This document shows, one piece after another, positions 1 to 11,827 of a stretch of 64,000 nt of DNA. The position numbers were made by a program, and so were the translations under genes. Within the stretch, counting starts at the first letter, position 1. Each line of letters starts with the position of its first letter. The stretch is taken from NCBI RefSeq assembly GCF_026210795.1, contig NC_089454.1, positions 2,418,001-2,482,000 on the forward strand. The letters run 5' to 3'. Origin of the DNA: Rhizophagus irregularis. Lineage: Eukaryota; Glomeromycota; Glomeromycetes; Glomerales; Glomeraceae. The notes beneath the pieces are model-generated. The model made no database searches. It had not been told where the DNA came from and was given only the letters and a program-made list of their open reading frames with translations.

Positions 1-2413
1 AAACTGTATTACTGTAAAGTGCTGGTTTATTAGTATTAATATGGTAAAGGCTAACAATATCTCCATTCATCAGATGACCAACATCATAGGAAGTGGTAAA
101 ATTGTAACGTTGAATAAGCCAATCATTATCAATACCTCTATCCGAACATATGGTCACTAAATATAGAAATTTTAAAATTGAATACCAAAGAAAAGCATTT
201 ATTACATACAGTATATTAGTTTAAAAATACCTTGTTGTTGTTTTGATATTGGTGTGACGTTCTCATGATTACTAGTACCATGAGAATGTAAATAATATCC
301 TATTTCATGATGTTTTAATCCAATAATTTTATTAAGAGATATAAGGTCTCCTTCTTTTATACTTTGATCACTGGCTCCAATTACCGTCCAAACATTGTTT
401 TTGAAATCTATTTTATGACCACTACAAACAACCTTTATAAATTTTATAAATAAATTATTATGATATTTCGACGATGGGTAACTTAATTAATATTAAAATA
501 AAAATATTTCATATACCATATATTGTTGGTCTTTTTGGCCAAAGTCATATTTGATTCCCTTAGTAGCTAAATATTTTCCAGTATATACAGTACCTGGAAA
601 AAAGTATCCGGTCAGCAGTAAATTACGATAATCGCTATGAAAATATCCTTCTATATAAAGTTTTTTTTTTAATAATTAACAGGTCTTCTGTGTAATAAGT
701 AAAGTTAATTATCGAATTGAATTGCGCTTACTCTAAAAATTTCATGAACTTCTGAAAAAAATTGATTGCTATATTTTATAGGTTATTAAATAAATCAGAT
801 TTTTAATGGAAGGTGTTTAGGTATAATATAACATTAAAAAATTTTGTTTTACCATGCTTCATTTTTTAAATAAAATTATTTATCAAAACTTTTGGCATAT
901 TTTTAAGAAGTTTTATTAAAATCAATGAGAAAATCAACAAGTTATATTTATTTTACTGTAATTTGCCGATCATTTGTCGATCATCATCAAATTAATTACT
1001 GAAATTAAATATTACTGATGCATTAAATTTGGGCCAATTTTTTTTTATGAAAACTTGGGATTTTGATTATTATTTTTAGCTTTTTTTATTGTAATGAGAA
1101 TTCAAAGATCAATAATTTGATCTTTAATTAAAATTTTATAAATAACTAATAGGTACGATCATCATTGTTAAATATGTGTAACTTACAAACTGTTTTGTTT
1201 ATTTTGATGATACTTTGTAGTAATATGTTACAAACTTTGATAAATAATTTTATTTAAAAATGAAACATAATAAAACAAAATTTTTTAATGTTATATTATA
1301 CCTAAATACTTTCCATTAAAAATCCGATTTATTTAATAACCCATAAAATATAGCAATCAATTTTTTTCAGAAGTTCATGAAATTTTTAGAGTAGATGCAA
1401 TTCAATTCAATGATCAATTTTACTTATTACACAAAAGATATGTTAATTATTAAAAAAAAAACTTTACATAGAAGGATATTTTCATAACGATTATCGTAAT
1501 TTACTGCTGACCGGTTACTTTTTTCCGGGCACTGTACATGTATAAGAGCGATTTTTGATCCATATGCAATTGGTTTTTTCTGAGATTCGTTCTTTTTTTT
1601 TTGAGATAAAAATAAAAAAATATTAAACAGTTTAGTGTTTAATTGTAAAAACAAACTATGTGGAATTATAAAGTAACTTACAATAAAATCTTCCATTACT
1701 TCCTCAGGAGATAAGCGCCAGTTGAAATAACGAACATTGCTATTTATATAAAAGGTTCATTTAATATTTTGTATTAAATTAAATTACAATAATTTTTAAA
1801 TCATACCTAATTTCACCATTAAATGAACGATGAGTGTGATCAGTACATCCAATATGCAATGGTCCATCATTAAAGATAACCTTTTGCACCATAACTTTTG
1901 AAATTCCATAGAATCCGATCCATATACCATCCAAATAAAGATCTAATCTTTTTTCAGGATCAGAAAGTGTATAAGCTATATGGTACCATTTGTTTAGTAA
2001 AAGTCCATCATCAGGTTCATGAATTCCAGCATCACGATCCCAGTTGCCTGTGAACCGAGCATGCAATGCAGATTTATTTGGCGTCAACTGGAGAATGGGA
2101 GTACGGACTAAACGTTCGGTACCTAATATATTTATATTTATTTCATTATCAAAGAAATATCAATTAAAATATTCAAAAATCAGCAATAATCTTGTTAGCA
2201 AATATTTTTATAAAAAGTATAATTATTCCTGCCCTTATGAAAAATTGTAGCCCAATTAGAACGATGATTGTGAATTTTTAGTCGTAATGTCATAGATAAT
2301 TTATCATTTACTGCAGGCAAATCAGCATGCGCAAAGACTTGTTGATCCTGTTCTCTCATGGAAATAGGACCTGAAATAAGTTCAACCCACTCTCTGATGA
2401 CGTGTTTCATCAT
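1..2413 (-). pseudogene. LamG/MIR-domain gene, copy A, interrupted by a MITE and cut by the window edge
   Basis: Leftmost of three tandem paralogues. Exons read right to left: 2233-2413, 1807-2122, 1682-1739, exon 4 split as 1535-1591 and 517-587, then 231-432 and 1-156, which continues outside the window. The N-terminal part is a LamG/concanavalin A-like fold and the rest is MIR repeats. The start at 2413 matches the conserved start of copies B and C. Exon 4 is broken by a 947-bp element (588-1534) flanked by TA. Without the element and one TA it would be 126 nt, exactly the length in B and C. Reading into the element gives a stop at 1427. The first intron starts with GC (2232-2231). The exons beyond the insertion look undamaged, so the insertion is probably recent. 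Confidence 0.75.
588..1534. mobile_element. Tc1/mariner-like MITE with about 300-bp inverted repeats
   Basis: The element begins CAGTACCTGG at 588 and ends CCGGGCACTG at 1534, with TA on both sides (586-587 and 1535-1536). The arms 588 to about 889 and about 1235-1534 are near-complementary, with a roughly 345-bp AT-rich centre. Paralogues B and C carry the uninterrupted site with a single TA, so the insertion boundary is unambiguous. No transposase reading frame is visible, so it would depend on an enzyme encoded elsewhere. The TA target and CAGT terminus fit the Tc1/mariner superfamily; the unusually long arms also resemble foldback elements. Confidence 0.85.
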
Positions 2414-2555
2414 TTTCTGAAGAAAAAATGAATAATTAATTATAGATAATGGGAACAAATAAATTTAAATACTAATGATAAAATTCAAAAGCTTAAGTAC
2501 CAGATTTTGTTATACGAGTAGAGAAAAAATTCAAAATGATTAAAAAGCCATACCA

Positions 2556-2620
2556 ACCTTATATATATAGTCTCGTGGATGTTGATCTTACATTATTAAT
2601 AAGTTTCACAAGGGCTAAAA
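2556..2620 (-). promoter_or_regulatory. Conserved upstream block of LamG/MIR copy A
   Basis: A TATATATA run is followed (plus-strand view) by a block ending in AAGTTTCACAAGGGCTAAA, about 145-205 bp upstream of the start codon. The same block lies at the same place upstream of copies B and C, while the sequence around it has diverged more. On the coding strand the order is CCCTTGTGAAACTT, then the TATA run, then the gene, which fits a core promoter with an upstream activating site. Function is inferred from conservation. Confidence 0.5.
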
Positions 2621-3820
2621 ATCTGCATGCAGTTGTCGTGACACAAGAAATATAGTTTATAACTGAAGTATAAATATTATTAATTCATACCGGAAACCAT
2701 TACTTCAATAACTGTCTATTAACGGACCCTTCGCAAGTTTGAACGTCAAATCATGTCGTCAGTTTCAGGTAATATGGGCGTTCACTTGACCGATAAGCCA
2801 CATGATAAATACTACATGTTCGTTGATTTATGCGAAATTATACTAAAAATAATATAAATATATTTTTGAAGTTTTTAATTTACTTACCTTAAGAATCGAA
2901 CCTAAGACTCTAAGTACCCATTTTTCGTAAAGGCTATTTAAGCTTTTAATTTATAATACATATGTTTTTGAAAAATCATGTAAGTTTAATATTAATAACC
3001 ATAATTTATTATGAATTATACAGTTATTGGACAGTCCTTTAAATTTCGTTATAAAACAGTATTATCGGAATTATCCAATTATTGATCGTAAACATAATAG
3101 TAATTATAACGATAATAGTCAATTAACAGTTATTGGTCATATATTTCGTTAATTTATGTAAAAATCTTAACGTAAAATTTACAATTTTGATCAAGGATGA
3201 TCACTGGACTGCCTGATAATTTAGTGATGTAGCTAACTTCTTTTAATCTTTTCAAAAGTTATTATGATCAGCTTAGATTTTCATTTTTCCAATTTTCATT
3301 TACGGTATCTGTTTTGGCCAAGTCTATTTTTAACAATTTGATTCAAATATATTATATAGTGACTCATTTCACAATCTTCAATTAAATGTTTTATTGCAAT
3401 AAAGATAATTTTGAGGTTGTTTACTGGATTAGGATTTTTATTAAGGTTATGTTATATTTTAATGGAAATTAATCGAACTTGATAATTAACTTATTTACAG
3501 TATATTTTTAGTAAAAATATTTAAATTTATTAAAAAACAATTATTCTTACAATGTTTTATGAGAAACCATTATTATAAGCGTCTTAATTCTAGCTATTTT
3601 GATACTAGTTAAAACTAGTATAGAGAAAACTGTCTTTATCTCGACATTATATCAAGTCATAAATATTACACGTGTATAAGGAAAATTTTGAGCATTTTTG
3701 AAACTAATTAAGTGGTAAATTTTAATTTAGATATTGACATTATTTATTACCATATCGTACAAGGAATATTTGTAATGAGTATTAAATTAAAAGTCATCAT
3801 TAACTTCCACAAATTCGTAT
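2621..3820. other. Spacer between LamG/MIR copies A and B
   Basis: No gene is visible. The part around 3360-3480 resembles 5920-6040 in the next spacer (both contain AATTTTGAGG blocks), so the tandem duplication unit includes intergenic DNA as well as the gene. Confidence 0.5.
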
Positions 3821-5392
3821 TCAATTAATTAATTCAATACGCCACTAAAAGTATTATTATAAAACAACTGTAAGAAAAAAAAAAAATTTCGTATAATAAA
3901 TAATTGCATTTTATTTGTACCTTATTATTTTTGTCACTTCCATCTCCATAACAAGAAACTTCTTGAGATCCATCACCTAATAAAATGGCGTTACTGTAAA
4001 GTGCTGGCTTATTAGTTTTGATATGGAAAAGGCTAATAATATCACCATTCATCAAATGACCAATGTCATAGGAAGTGGTTGAATTGTAACGTCGAATAAC
4101 CCAATCATTATTACTATCTCTATCCGAACACATGGTCACTAAATATTAAAATTACAAATTGTTAATACATAGTAGTATAAGTCTATCTTTTGTATTCAAT
4201 TCAATAATACCTTGTTGTTGTTTTGTTATTGGCGTGGCTCTCTCATAACTAGTACCATGAGAATTTAAATAACATCCTGTCGCTTGGTGTTTAAATCCAA
4301 TAATATTATTAAGAGATACGGGGTCTCCTTCTTTTATACTTTCACCATTGGCTCCGATTATAGTCCAAACGTCATTTTTCAAATCTATTTCTTGACCACC
4401 ACAAATAACCTTTATAAAAAACTCACTACATTAAAATTTTTTTAATACAAATGAATAACAACGAATGTATAGTACCATATAGTGCTGATCATCTCGACCC
4501 AAGTCATATTTGATTCCTTTAGTAGACAAATATCTTCCAGTAGATACATGTGCAAGAGTGATTTTTGATCCATATACAATTGGCTTTTTCTGAGATTCAT
4601 TCTTTTTTTTATTTGAGATAAATAAAAAAATTACTAAGTAGTTTAGTTGTAAAAAAATATGATGCAACATTACAAAAGTATCTTACGAAATAATCTTCTA
4701 TTACTTCTTCAGGGGACAATCGCCAGTTGAAATAACGAAAATTGCTATTTATATAAAAGGTTTATTTAATATTTGGTATTAAATCAAATTAAATTATATA
4801 TTTAAATAATACCTAATTTCACCATTAATCCCAAGATTGTTTTCAGAGCGTCCAATATGTAAAGGACCATCATTAAAGACAACTTTTTGCACCTTAACGT
4901 TCGAAATGCCATAGAATCCGATCCATTCACCATCCAAATAAAGATCTAATCTTTTTTCGGGATCAGAAATTGTATAAGCTATATGGTACCATTTGTTTAA
5001 TAAAAGTCCATCATCAGGCACATCAATTCCAACATTACTATTCCAGTTGCCTGAGAATCGAGCATGCAATGCAGACTTATTCGACACCAATTGGAGAATG
5101 GGAGTACGTATACTACTAAATTCTGTACCTAATATATTTATATTTTTTTTTATGATAAGTGAAATTATCATTTAAAAATATTCAAAAGTACCATAATCTC
5201 GTAATTAACCTTACCTTTATGAAAAATTATAGGCCAATGAGAAAGCTTGTGAATTTTCAGTCGCAATGTTATTGACAACTTATCATTTACTGCAGGCAAA
5301 TCAGCATGCGCAAAGACTCGTTGATCCTGTTCTCCCATGGAAATAGGACCTGAAATGAGTTCAGCCCACTCTTTGACGGCGAATTTTAGCAT
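3821..5392 (-). CDS. LamG-like and MIR-domain protein, copy B
   Basis: Seven exons, right to left: 5215-5392, 4813-5128, 4687-4744, 4476-4601, 4211-4409, 3921-4138, 3821-3844. Phases agree and give 372 residues. Residues 1 to about 184 form a LamG-like jellyroll (motifs SALHARF, DGLLLNKWYHIAYT and LDLYLDGEWIGFYGI). From about 187 to the end are MIR repeats (YGSKITLAHVSTG, WTIIGANG, SYDIGHLMNGDIISL). MIR repeats occur in protein O-mannosyltransferases, SDF2 and IP3 receptors and bind ligands or sugars; LamG folds often bind carbohydrate. No signal peptide is visible, so a cytosolic binding role is likely but unproven. The last exon encodes only WRIELIN. The exon 4 acceptor lies in an A-run and is the least certain junction. 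The first intron has a normal GT donor, unlike copies A and C. Confidence 0.8.
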
Positions 5393-5557
5393 TATTCCTT
5401 TAAAAGAAAAATAAATAAATAAAAAAATAAAAATAAATAAATAAATAAATATAGATGATGAAAATAGATAAATTTAAAACATTAATAAAACAGTTACAAG
5501 TACCAGATTTTGTATACGAAAATCGTTACCATTGAAAAAAAATTCAAAAAAGCCATG

Positions 5558-5623
5558 AACTTATATATTATAGTCTCATGAATGTTGATCTTATAGTATT
5601 AGTAAGTTTCACAAGGGCTAAAA
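5558..5623 (-). promoter_or_regulatory. Conserved upstream block of LamG/MIR copy B
   Basis: Same block as at 2556-2620: a TATATATTATAG run, ATGTTGATCTTA, then AGTAAGTTTCACAAGGGCTA. It begins about 165 bp upstream of the start codon at 5392. Its retention in all three copies suggests a shared promoter. Confidence 0.5.
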
Positions 5624-6273
5624 ATTTACATTCAGTCGTCGTGTCACAAATATAAATTTTTTTATCAATTAATAAAAACCTACGTTATTTATACAAATTT
5701 ATATAGTTTTAACCGAAATTATAATTTACATTAGAGCTAATGACAAAAAATTTTTTTTAAAATTAAACGTTTCAAACTTAATGCAAATTATATTAAATGA
5801 ACTTAAATTGCTAGAGTATCCTGTTATTCTTTGATTAGTTTAAATTTTTTTTTTAATTTATCTGTTTGGTCAAATACATTCTCAACAAATCGATTCTAAT
5901 CTATCAGATAGTAACCAATTTCACAATCTTCAATTGAAGGTTTATTACAATTAAAATAATTTTGAGGCTGAGGATTACTGGATTAAAATTTTTATTGAGG
6001 TTTTATCATATTTTGGTGAAATTAAACGAAATTGATATTTAACTTTTTATGGTATATTTTAGTAAAAGTAATTTTGAAAATTATATTGAGTAAACTGCTT
6101 TTAGCTCGACATCTTAGAATATTTCATGCATAAATGCATAAAGAAAATTTTGAGCTTTTTGAACCAATTAACTGGTGAATTTTAATTAGATTTTACAATT
6201 ATTAAAATTCACATTGTATAATGAAAATTGATTGTATTGAGTATTTTCAACTTAAGTTATTGCAAATTCGTAT
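5624..6273. other. Spacer between LamG/MIR copies B and C
   Basis: AT-rich with no gene seen. It is partly homologous to the A-B spacer around 3360-3480. Confidence 0.5.
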
Positions 6274-7887
6274 TTAGTTAATTATTTCAATACGCCACTA
6301 AAAATATTATTATTATGAGAAAAAAGAAAGAATTTCATATAATAAATAATTGCATTTTTATTTGTACCTTATTATTATTTTCACTTCCATCCCCATAACA
6401 AGAAACTTCTTGAGTTCCATCACCTAATAAAATGGCGTTACTGTAAAGTGCTGGCTTATTAGTTCTGATATGGAAAAGGCTAATAATATCACCATTCATT
6501 AAATGACCAACGTCATAGGAAGTGGTTGAATTATAACGTCGAATAACCCAATCATTATTACTATCTCTATCCGAACACATGGTCACTAAATATTAAATTA
6601 TAAATTGTTAATACATATAGTAGTAGTATAAGCTTATCTTCGATAATACCTTGTTGTTGTTTTGACATTGGTGTGACTCTCCCATAATTAGTACCATGAG
6701 AATTTAAATAACACCCTGTTGCTTGATGTTTAAATCCAATAATATTGTTAAGAGACACGGGATCCCCTTCTTTTATACTTATACCATTGGCTCCGATTAT
6801 AGTCCAAACGTCATTTTTCAAATCTAATTCCTGACCATCACAAATAGCCTTTACAAATTTCATGAATAAACTTTATAATGTTAAATTTTTTTTTAATATA
6901 AGTAAGGAATAACGACGAAAAAAAATTAGCACATACCATATAGTGCTGGACATTTCGACCCAAGTCATATTTGATTCCTTTAGTGGATAGATATTTTCCA
7001 GTAGATACATGTGCGAGAGCGATTTTTGATCCATATACAATTGGCTTTTTCTGAGACTCATCCTTTTTTTTTTGAAAAAAAAAATTAATAAATAAAATAA
7101 AATAAATTGTTAAGTAGTTTGTTTGTAAAAACTCATGATGAGATATTTCAAAGTAACTTACGAAATAATCTTCTATTACTTCTTCAGGGGATAGGCGCCA
7201 GTTGAAATAACGAACATTGCTATTTATATGAAAGGTTCATTCAATATTTTGTATTAAATTGAATTAAACTACTATACTTTAAATAATACCTAATTTCACC
7301 ATTAAACCCAAGATAACTGTGAGCACGTCCAATATATAAAGGACCATCATTAAAAATAACTTTTTGCACTTTAATTTTCGAGATGCCATAGAATCCGATC
7401 CATTCACCATCTATATAAATATCTAATCTTTTTTCGGGATCAGAAAGTGTATAAGCTATATGGTACCATCTGTTCAATAAAAGTCCATCGTCAGGCTCAT
7501 AAACTCCAACATCGGAACTCCAGTTGGCTGTGAATCGAGCATGCAGTGCAGATTTATTTTTCGTCAACTGGAGAAGTGGAGTGCGGATGAAATCTCCAGT
7601 ACCTAATATATTTATTTTATTTTATTTTATGATCAAAGAACGCATCAGTTAAAATATATACAAGTCAACTATCAAATAGTCTTTATAAAAGTGTAATTAA
7701 TCTTGCCTTTATGAAAAACTGCAGACCAATTAGAGCTATGATTGTGAATTTTTAGTCTTAACGTTATTGACAACTTATCATTGACTGCGGGCAAATCAGC
7801 ATGCGCAAAGACTCGTTTATCCTGTTCTCCCATAGAAATAGGACCTGAAATGAGTTCATCCCACTCTCTGACTGCGAATTTCGGCAT
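6274..7887 (-). CDS. LamG-like and MIR-domain protein, copy C
   Basis: Seven exons, right to left: 7707-7887, 7290-7602, 7162-7219, 6937-7062, 6650-6848, 6368-6585, 6274-6297. All junction phases agree and give 372 residues, the same length as copy B. The LamG-like part covers residues 1-184 and contains WYHIAYT and YIDGEWIGFYGI. MIR repeats follow from YGSKIALAHVSTGKYLSTKG to the C-terminal WRIEIIN. The first intron begins with GC (TCTTGC on the plus strand, 7701-7706) where copy B has GT. No frameshift or internal stop is seen. The start at 7887 is supported by the conserved M-x-K-x-x-V-R/K-E-W beginning in the three copies. Confidence 0.8.
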
Positions 7888-8023
7888 TATTCTTTAAAAA
7901 AACAAAAAAAATAATTATAAAAAAATGTTTCATTCATAATAGAAACAAATTTAATGATTGTATACAAGTATCGTTACCATGAAAAAAAAAACCTTTGTAA
8001 AATACGCAAAATGCTTATGAACC

Positions 8024-8099
8024 AGCCTTATATATTATAGTCTCGTGTTTGATGTATGTTGAAGATCTTACAATATTAGTAAGTTTCACAAGGGCTAAA
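8024..8099 (-). promoter_or_regulatory. Conserved upstream block of LamG/MIR copy C
   Basis: Third instance of the shared block: TATATTATAGTCTCGTG, a short insertion relative to copies A and B, then GATCTTACAATATTAGTAAG and TTTCACAAGGGCTAAA. It begins about 140 bp upstream of the start codon. Confidence 0.5.
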
Positions 8100-9083
8100 T
8101 CAACATGTAGTAGTTACCGGGAATCGTTTGACGTCACAAATCGTCACATCCTAAGCAACTTTACGCTTAACGATAAAATGGATAATTTCATTATTCTGCT
8201 TCAATTCCTTATAATAATAAATCCTTCATGTTAGCATATTTTTTACTTGTAGAAATTTCATTTTTTCATTTTTGACTAAAAAAAACTTTCCCAAATAATT
8301 CTGTTCCCGTTTTAGAAAAGCTAAAATGGCCCACCTTGAAAAAAAATCGACAAAGTTGAAAAATTATAATGCAATGTCAGATTACAAAAAGGATACGATT
8401 TGGACTTTCCCACAAGATTAAGAAAATATAAATAAATTTCATGACCGAATAATGTATCTGAAAAAAATTTATCATTAATATAAAAAAAGGTAGCGTACGT
8501 AGTAAGAAAAAAAAAATAGCTAATGCAGCTGTATCTGAATCATGCAAAATTTCTTTGAATATCAATTAAAATTTTCTTTTAACGTGAATTAATATAATAA
8601 TAAGTAATCATCACGAGTTTAATTAAATTGGTAGTGAATTCCAATGAAAAATGTATATTTATATAATAATTCATATGTAAAAGTTACATTATATTAATTT
8701 TTTTCTTCAATATAATGAATATATTTCGATTTAACTTTAATATTTATTTATTTTATAGTGAAAGAAAAAATAAAATAAACTAATACGCAAATCTCAAAAA
8801 ATTTTAAAAAAAAACCGAAAAACGTCCTAAAAAAAAACCATCCTCCGAAAAAAAAAATAAAAAAATAAAAACTAAAAATATGGAAATTTGAAGTATCTTA
8901 CAAGTAATAAAATCATACGAATAATTTGTATATAAAAATCATAATCAAAATGGTCAAAGTTTGATAATAAAAAATTTCAATTTTATGTATCACTGTATAT
9001 TTCTCAAGGTCGGACCAGTGATAATTTATCAAAAGATATAATTTAGGATACAAGAAATAAAGTAAGTAACGTAAGTATTAATT
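8100..9083. other. AT-rich intergenic DNA
   Basis: Homopolymer A and T runs with short chance reading frames. I see no gene or repeat I can support. Confidence 0.5.
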
Positions 9084-9297
9084 GAATGGGTGCCATTTGA
9101 TAGATTTGAAGATATAAAACAAATTGGTGTTGGTGGATTTGCCAAAGTGTATTCTGCAACATGGATTGATGGTAAAGCAAAATATTATAGACAAAAAGTT
9201 GTAAGTTGAAAAAAAAAGAGAACTTTGAATCTATGAAAGTTGCTTTGAAAAGGCTAAATGGATCACAGAATATGTCATCTGAGTATTTATTAAAACA
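9084..9297 (+). pseudogene. Kinase N-lobe relic
   Basis: Frame 9084 onward reads EWVPFDRFEDIKQIGVGGFA then KVYSATWIDGKAKYY, the glycine loop of the local TKL kinase family, and hits a stop near 9207. From about 9227, in another frame, it continues with MKVALKRLNGSQNMSSEYLL, which holds the ATP-anchoring lysine and the start of helix C. There is a frameshift between the two halves and no C-lobe follows, so this is a fragment of a dead kinase related to the gene at 23.6 kb. Confidence 0.75.
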
Positions 9298-9929
9298 TAT
9301 TGGAATTTTAGTGAAAACATATGGATAAAAAATGACTTATTTCTTAAAATTATATTTCATATGGAATTTCATAGTGGAATAATTTGAACTTTGACGTTAT
9401 TTGCGTTATTTTTATATTCAATAAATCAATGAAGACAAAAATGGAATTTATATTCCAAATTTGGAAATCTCATTTTAATAATGTGGGCAGAGCAGATGTA
9501 ACGTAATTACGTATCATCACATGCTTTTACGTTTGACGAAATCTACAAATCGAAAGAAAACAATAAGATCTGCAAAAAAATTTTTTTTTTTTTGCAGCCA
9601 AATTGTCGTACGGAACGATAATCGGAACATACTTACGTTCCATGATTATATAATCAAATTTGTAATGTAACTCTGTCAATATGTTACCTAACGCCCAACA
9701 GTAATACAATTGTCACGTGCCCAACTTTATTTTTCACTTAATAATTTCTTATGTAATATCAGAAATAAAAAATTTTATCTTTACGAAACTGCCGTATTCA
9801 CTATTGGTGTTTCATATTGGTTGATAAACTACTGTTAGGTCAGTTCTTTTAGTGTTTACAAATGTAAACAAAATGAAAATGGTAAGCAGAAGGTTTATTA
9901 AAATAAGAAAGACAATAAACTAATACAAA
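9298..9929. other. Intergenic DNA, nothing recognised
   Basis: AT-rich with an A/T homopolymer near 9580. No gene, RNA or element is supported. Confidence 0.4.
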
Positions 9930-9930
9930 T

Positions 9931-10074
9931 AATCCAATCAGACATGAATAAAGTATAGCAACACTCTGGCATATACGATCAGACATGAATAAAGAATTAA
10001 ACAATCATAATGATCCAATCAGACATGAATAAAGTATAGCAACACTCTGGCATATACGATCAGACATGAATAAA
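9931..10074. repeat. Two-copy direct repeat of about 63 bp
   Basis: The segment 9931-9993 recurs almost exactly at 10012-10074 (both contain AATCAGACATGAATAAAG and CACTCTGGCATATACGATC), separated by 18 bp. A diverged single copy occurs at 47227-47290, so it belongs to a dispersed repeat. Confidence 0.75.
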
Positions 10075-10400
10075 GGATCCATTAAAACCAAAATTACTTC
10101 ATCATGATTTCTAAACTAAACAACCTTGAGCGTCCTCCTCTTCTCACTTGTCTACAGCGTTGTATTTATATAAAATTAACTATATATTTTGATATAACAA
10201 AAATAATAGATAAAATAAACATAATAACTATATAATATATAACTAATATAACTAATAAATCATACATATAATATATAACAGATAAAATAAATATAACAGA
10301 TAAAATAAACATATTAAATCTATCAACTATATATGATTTCCATGATATGTCATACATCTATGACATTCGTGACATTGATCTACATTGTTCATTTGTTCTA
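10075..10400. repeat. Dispersed repeat with an AT-rich minisatellite core
   Basis: A low-complexity ATAATATATAAC / AGATAAAATAAAC stretch (about 10166-10330) follows the 63-bp repeat and is followed by short ACATTCGTGACATTGATCTA-like sequence. The order (63-bp block, AT minisatellite, CATTGATC block) matches 47227-47700, so both are probably copies of one non-autonomous element. Short reading frames here are low-complexity artefacts. Confidence 0.45.
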
Positions 10401-10469
10401 CAAAATTGGTAGGATTACCAATCACGTGACACTACTATCAATTACGTCCCCAAATTTCAATGGTATACT

Positions 10470-10936
10470 TCAATTAAATCCATTTTTAAAATTATCTAGC
10501 CCACTCAATTTTGTAGTTGTCTCTTCTACTAAATCAAAATCATCTTCACCATTAGACGCTATTTTCACAGCACTTTCTTTAAATTTCGCCCAAATTTTTT
10601 TCTCCTCAGTATTCCATTTCGAATCTTGCTCATTAATTAAGAATTCTTTAATTCTAATTAATCTTTTTTCAAAATTTCCTGAATTTTCCATTTTAAACAA
10701 TTTCTCAATTTCAGAATTTCAGTTAATTGAGCTTCCAACTTTCCTTTAAAATCTTTAAAAGTTTGATCGTTTACAGAAATTTCTTTTTTTCTTTGTCTAA
10801 AGTAATGAATTAGTTCGTGTTTATTTTTAAATAATATTTCTCTATCTTCATAGTACGTCTTTGCATGTTCAATAAAAATAGGTATTAATTCTTTATTTTG
10901 TTCCCAATACTTCAAATTTTTTTTTGGTTTTGCCAT
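10470..10936 (-). pseudogene. Frameshifted hypothetical gene, about 165 residues over two frames
   Basis: The upstream frame starts at 10936 (MAKPKKNLKYWEQNKEL) and ends near 10658. The downstream frame (KMENSGNFEKRLIRIKEFL) runs to 10470. They overlap around 10660-10700 in different frames, near a short internal duplication of GAAATT, consistent with one small indel splitting a single gene. The product would be charged, helical and lysine/glutamate-rich, without a motif I recognise. A short intron cannot be excluded. Function unknown. Confidence 0.45.
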
Positions 10937-11827
10937 TTAATAAGCACTCTGCAATAAATTCCTCACAAGTTTTTTATTCTCTTGGGATATTAGTTCTGGA
11001 TTAAAATGATCATTATAAATTTTTTTTTTTCTGGTAAATACTATGATCAGAACTTGTATTAGTTCGGATAATTTTTAAGTTCATTACTAATTTTTCTTTC
11101 AACTTGAATTTAAGAAAAAGAAAAAAAATTTTTTTCTTATAAATTTTGGGTTTGTTATCATTGTTATCATCTACTAATCAAAAAAGTTCACGTTCTAGTC
11201 GTTCCACACTTTTTTAAATAAAAATAAATTACTTTTTAATTATGATGAGCTAGTTATTTTTTTTAAAACCAACTAATTGGGAAATACAAAAATTAAAATT
11301 AAAATTAGCAAATTTAATTTATTTAAATAAAGTATAATATACTACTTTTTAATTCATTTCGATAAAGATAAAATTATCAAGAAAAAAGAAATTAGGATTA
11401 TATCATATTTATACAAGAAATCTTGATATTTTAGTGGAGCATCTACAATTGGCAACCCAATAAAACCTGCTTATTATCACCTTAGATGAATGTGTTATCT
11501 TTGATTTGAATTATTATCCATATAGTCATGAGCTAATGACTTATAAATGTTGCAACAGTTAGGTCTTCCTTGGTCTAAATAGTCCATCACATTTATTTAA
11601 CTTACACAGAAATTAATGATACTATCATCAATCTCATCTTCTGAATCTAGCAAATATTGATACGGTGTCATCCTGTAAAGCAATATATATTATATTTAAA
11701 ACGTGATTCACCGATCATGGAATGCGGCTATGTAATAAATCAACAATCTGACGTCGCCCAATATTAAAAGTTTTGAAATCAAATACAAAGTTATGAAAAA
11801 ACCACTTCAATTAAGATGCGTATTGTA
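10937..11827. other. Intergenic DNA, nothing recognised
   Basis: AT-rich with long T and A runs. Short reading frames only. No repeat or RNA gene is supported. Confidence 0.4.

Noticed and set aside
10333-10749. 138-codon plus-strand reading frame
   Set aside because: It lies antisense to the frameshifted hypothetical gene at 10470-10936, whose composition looks more like protein.
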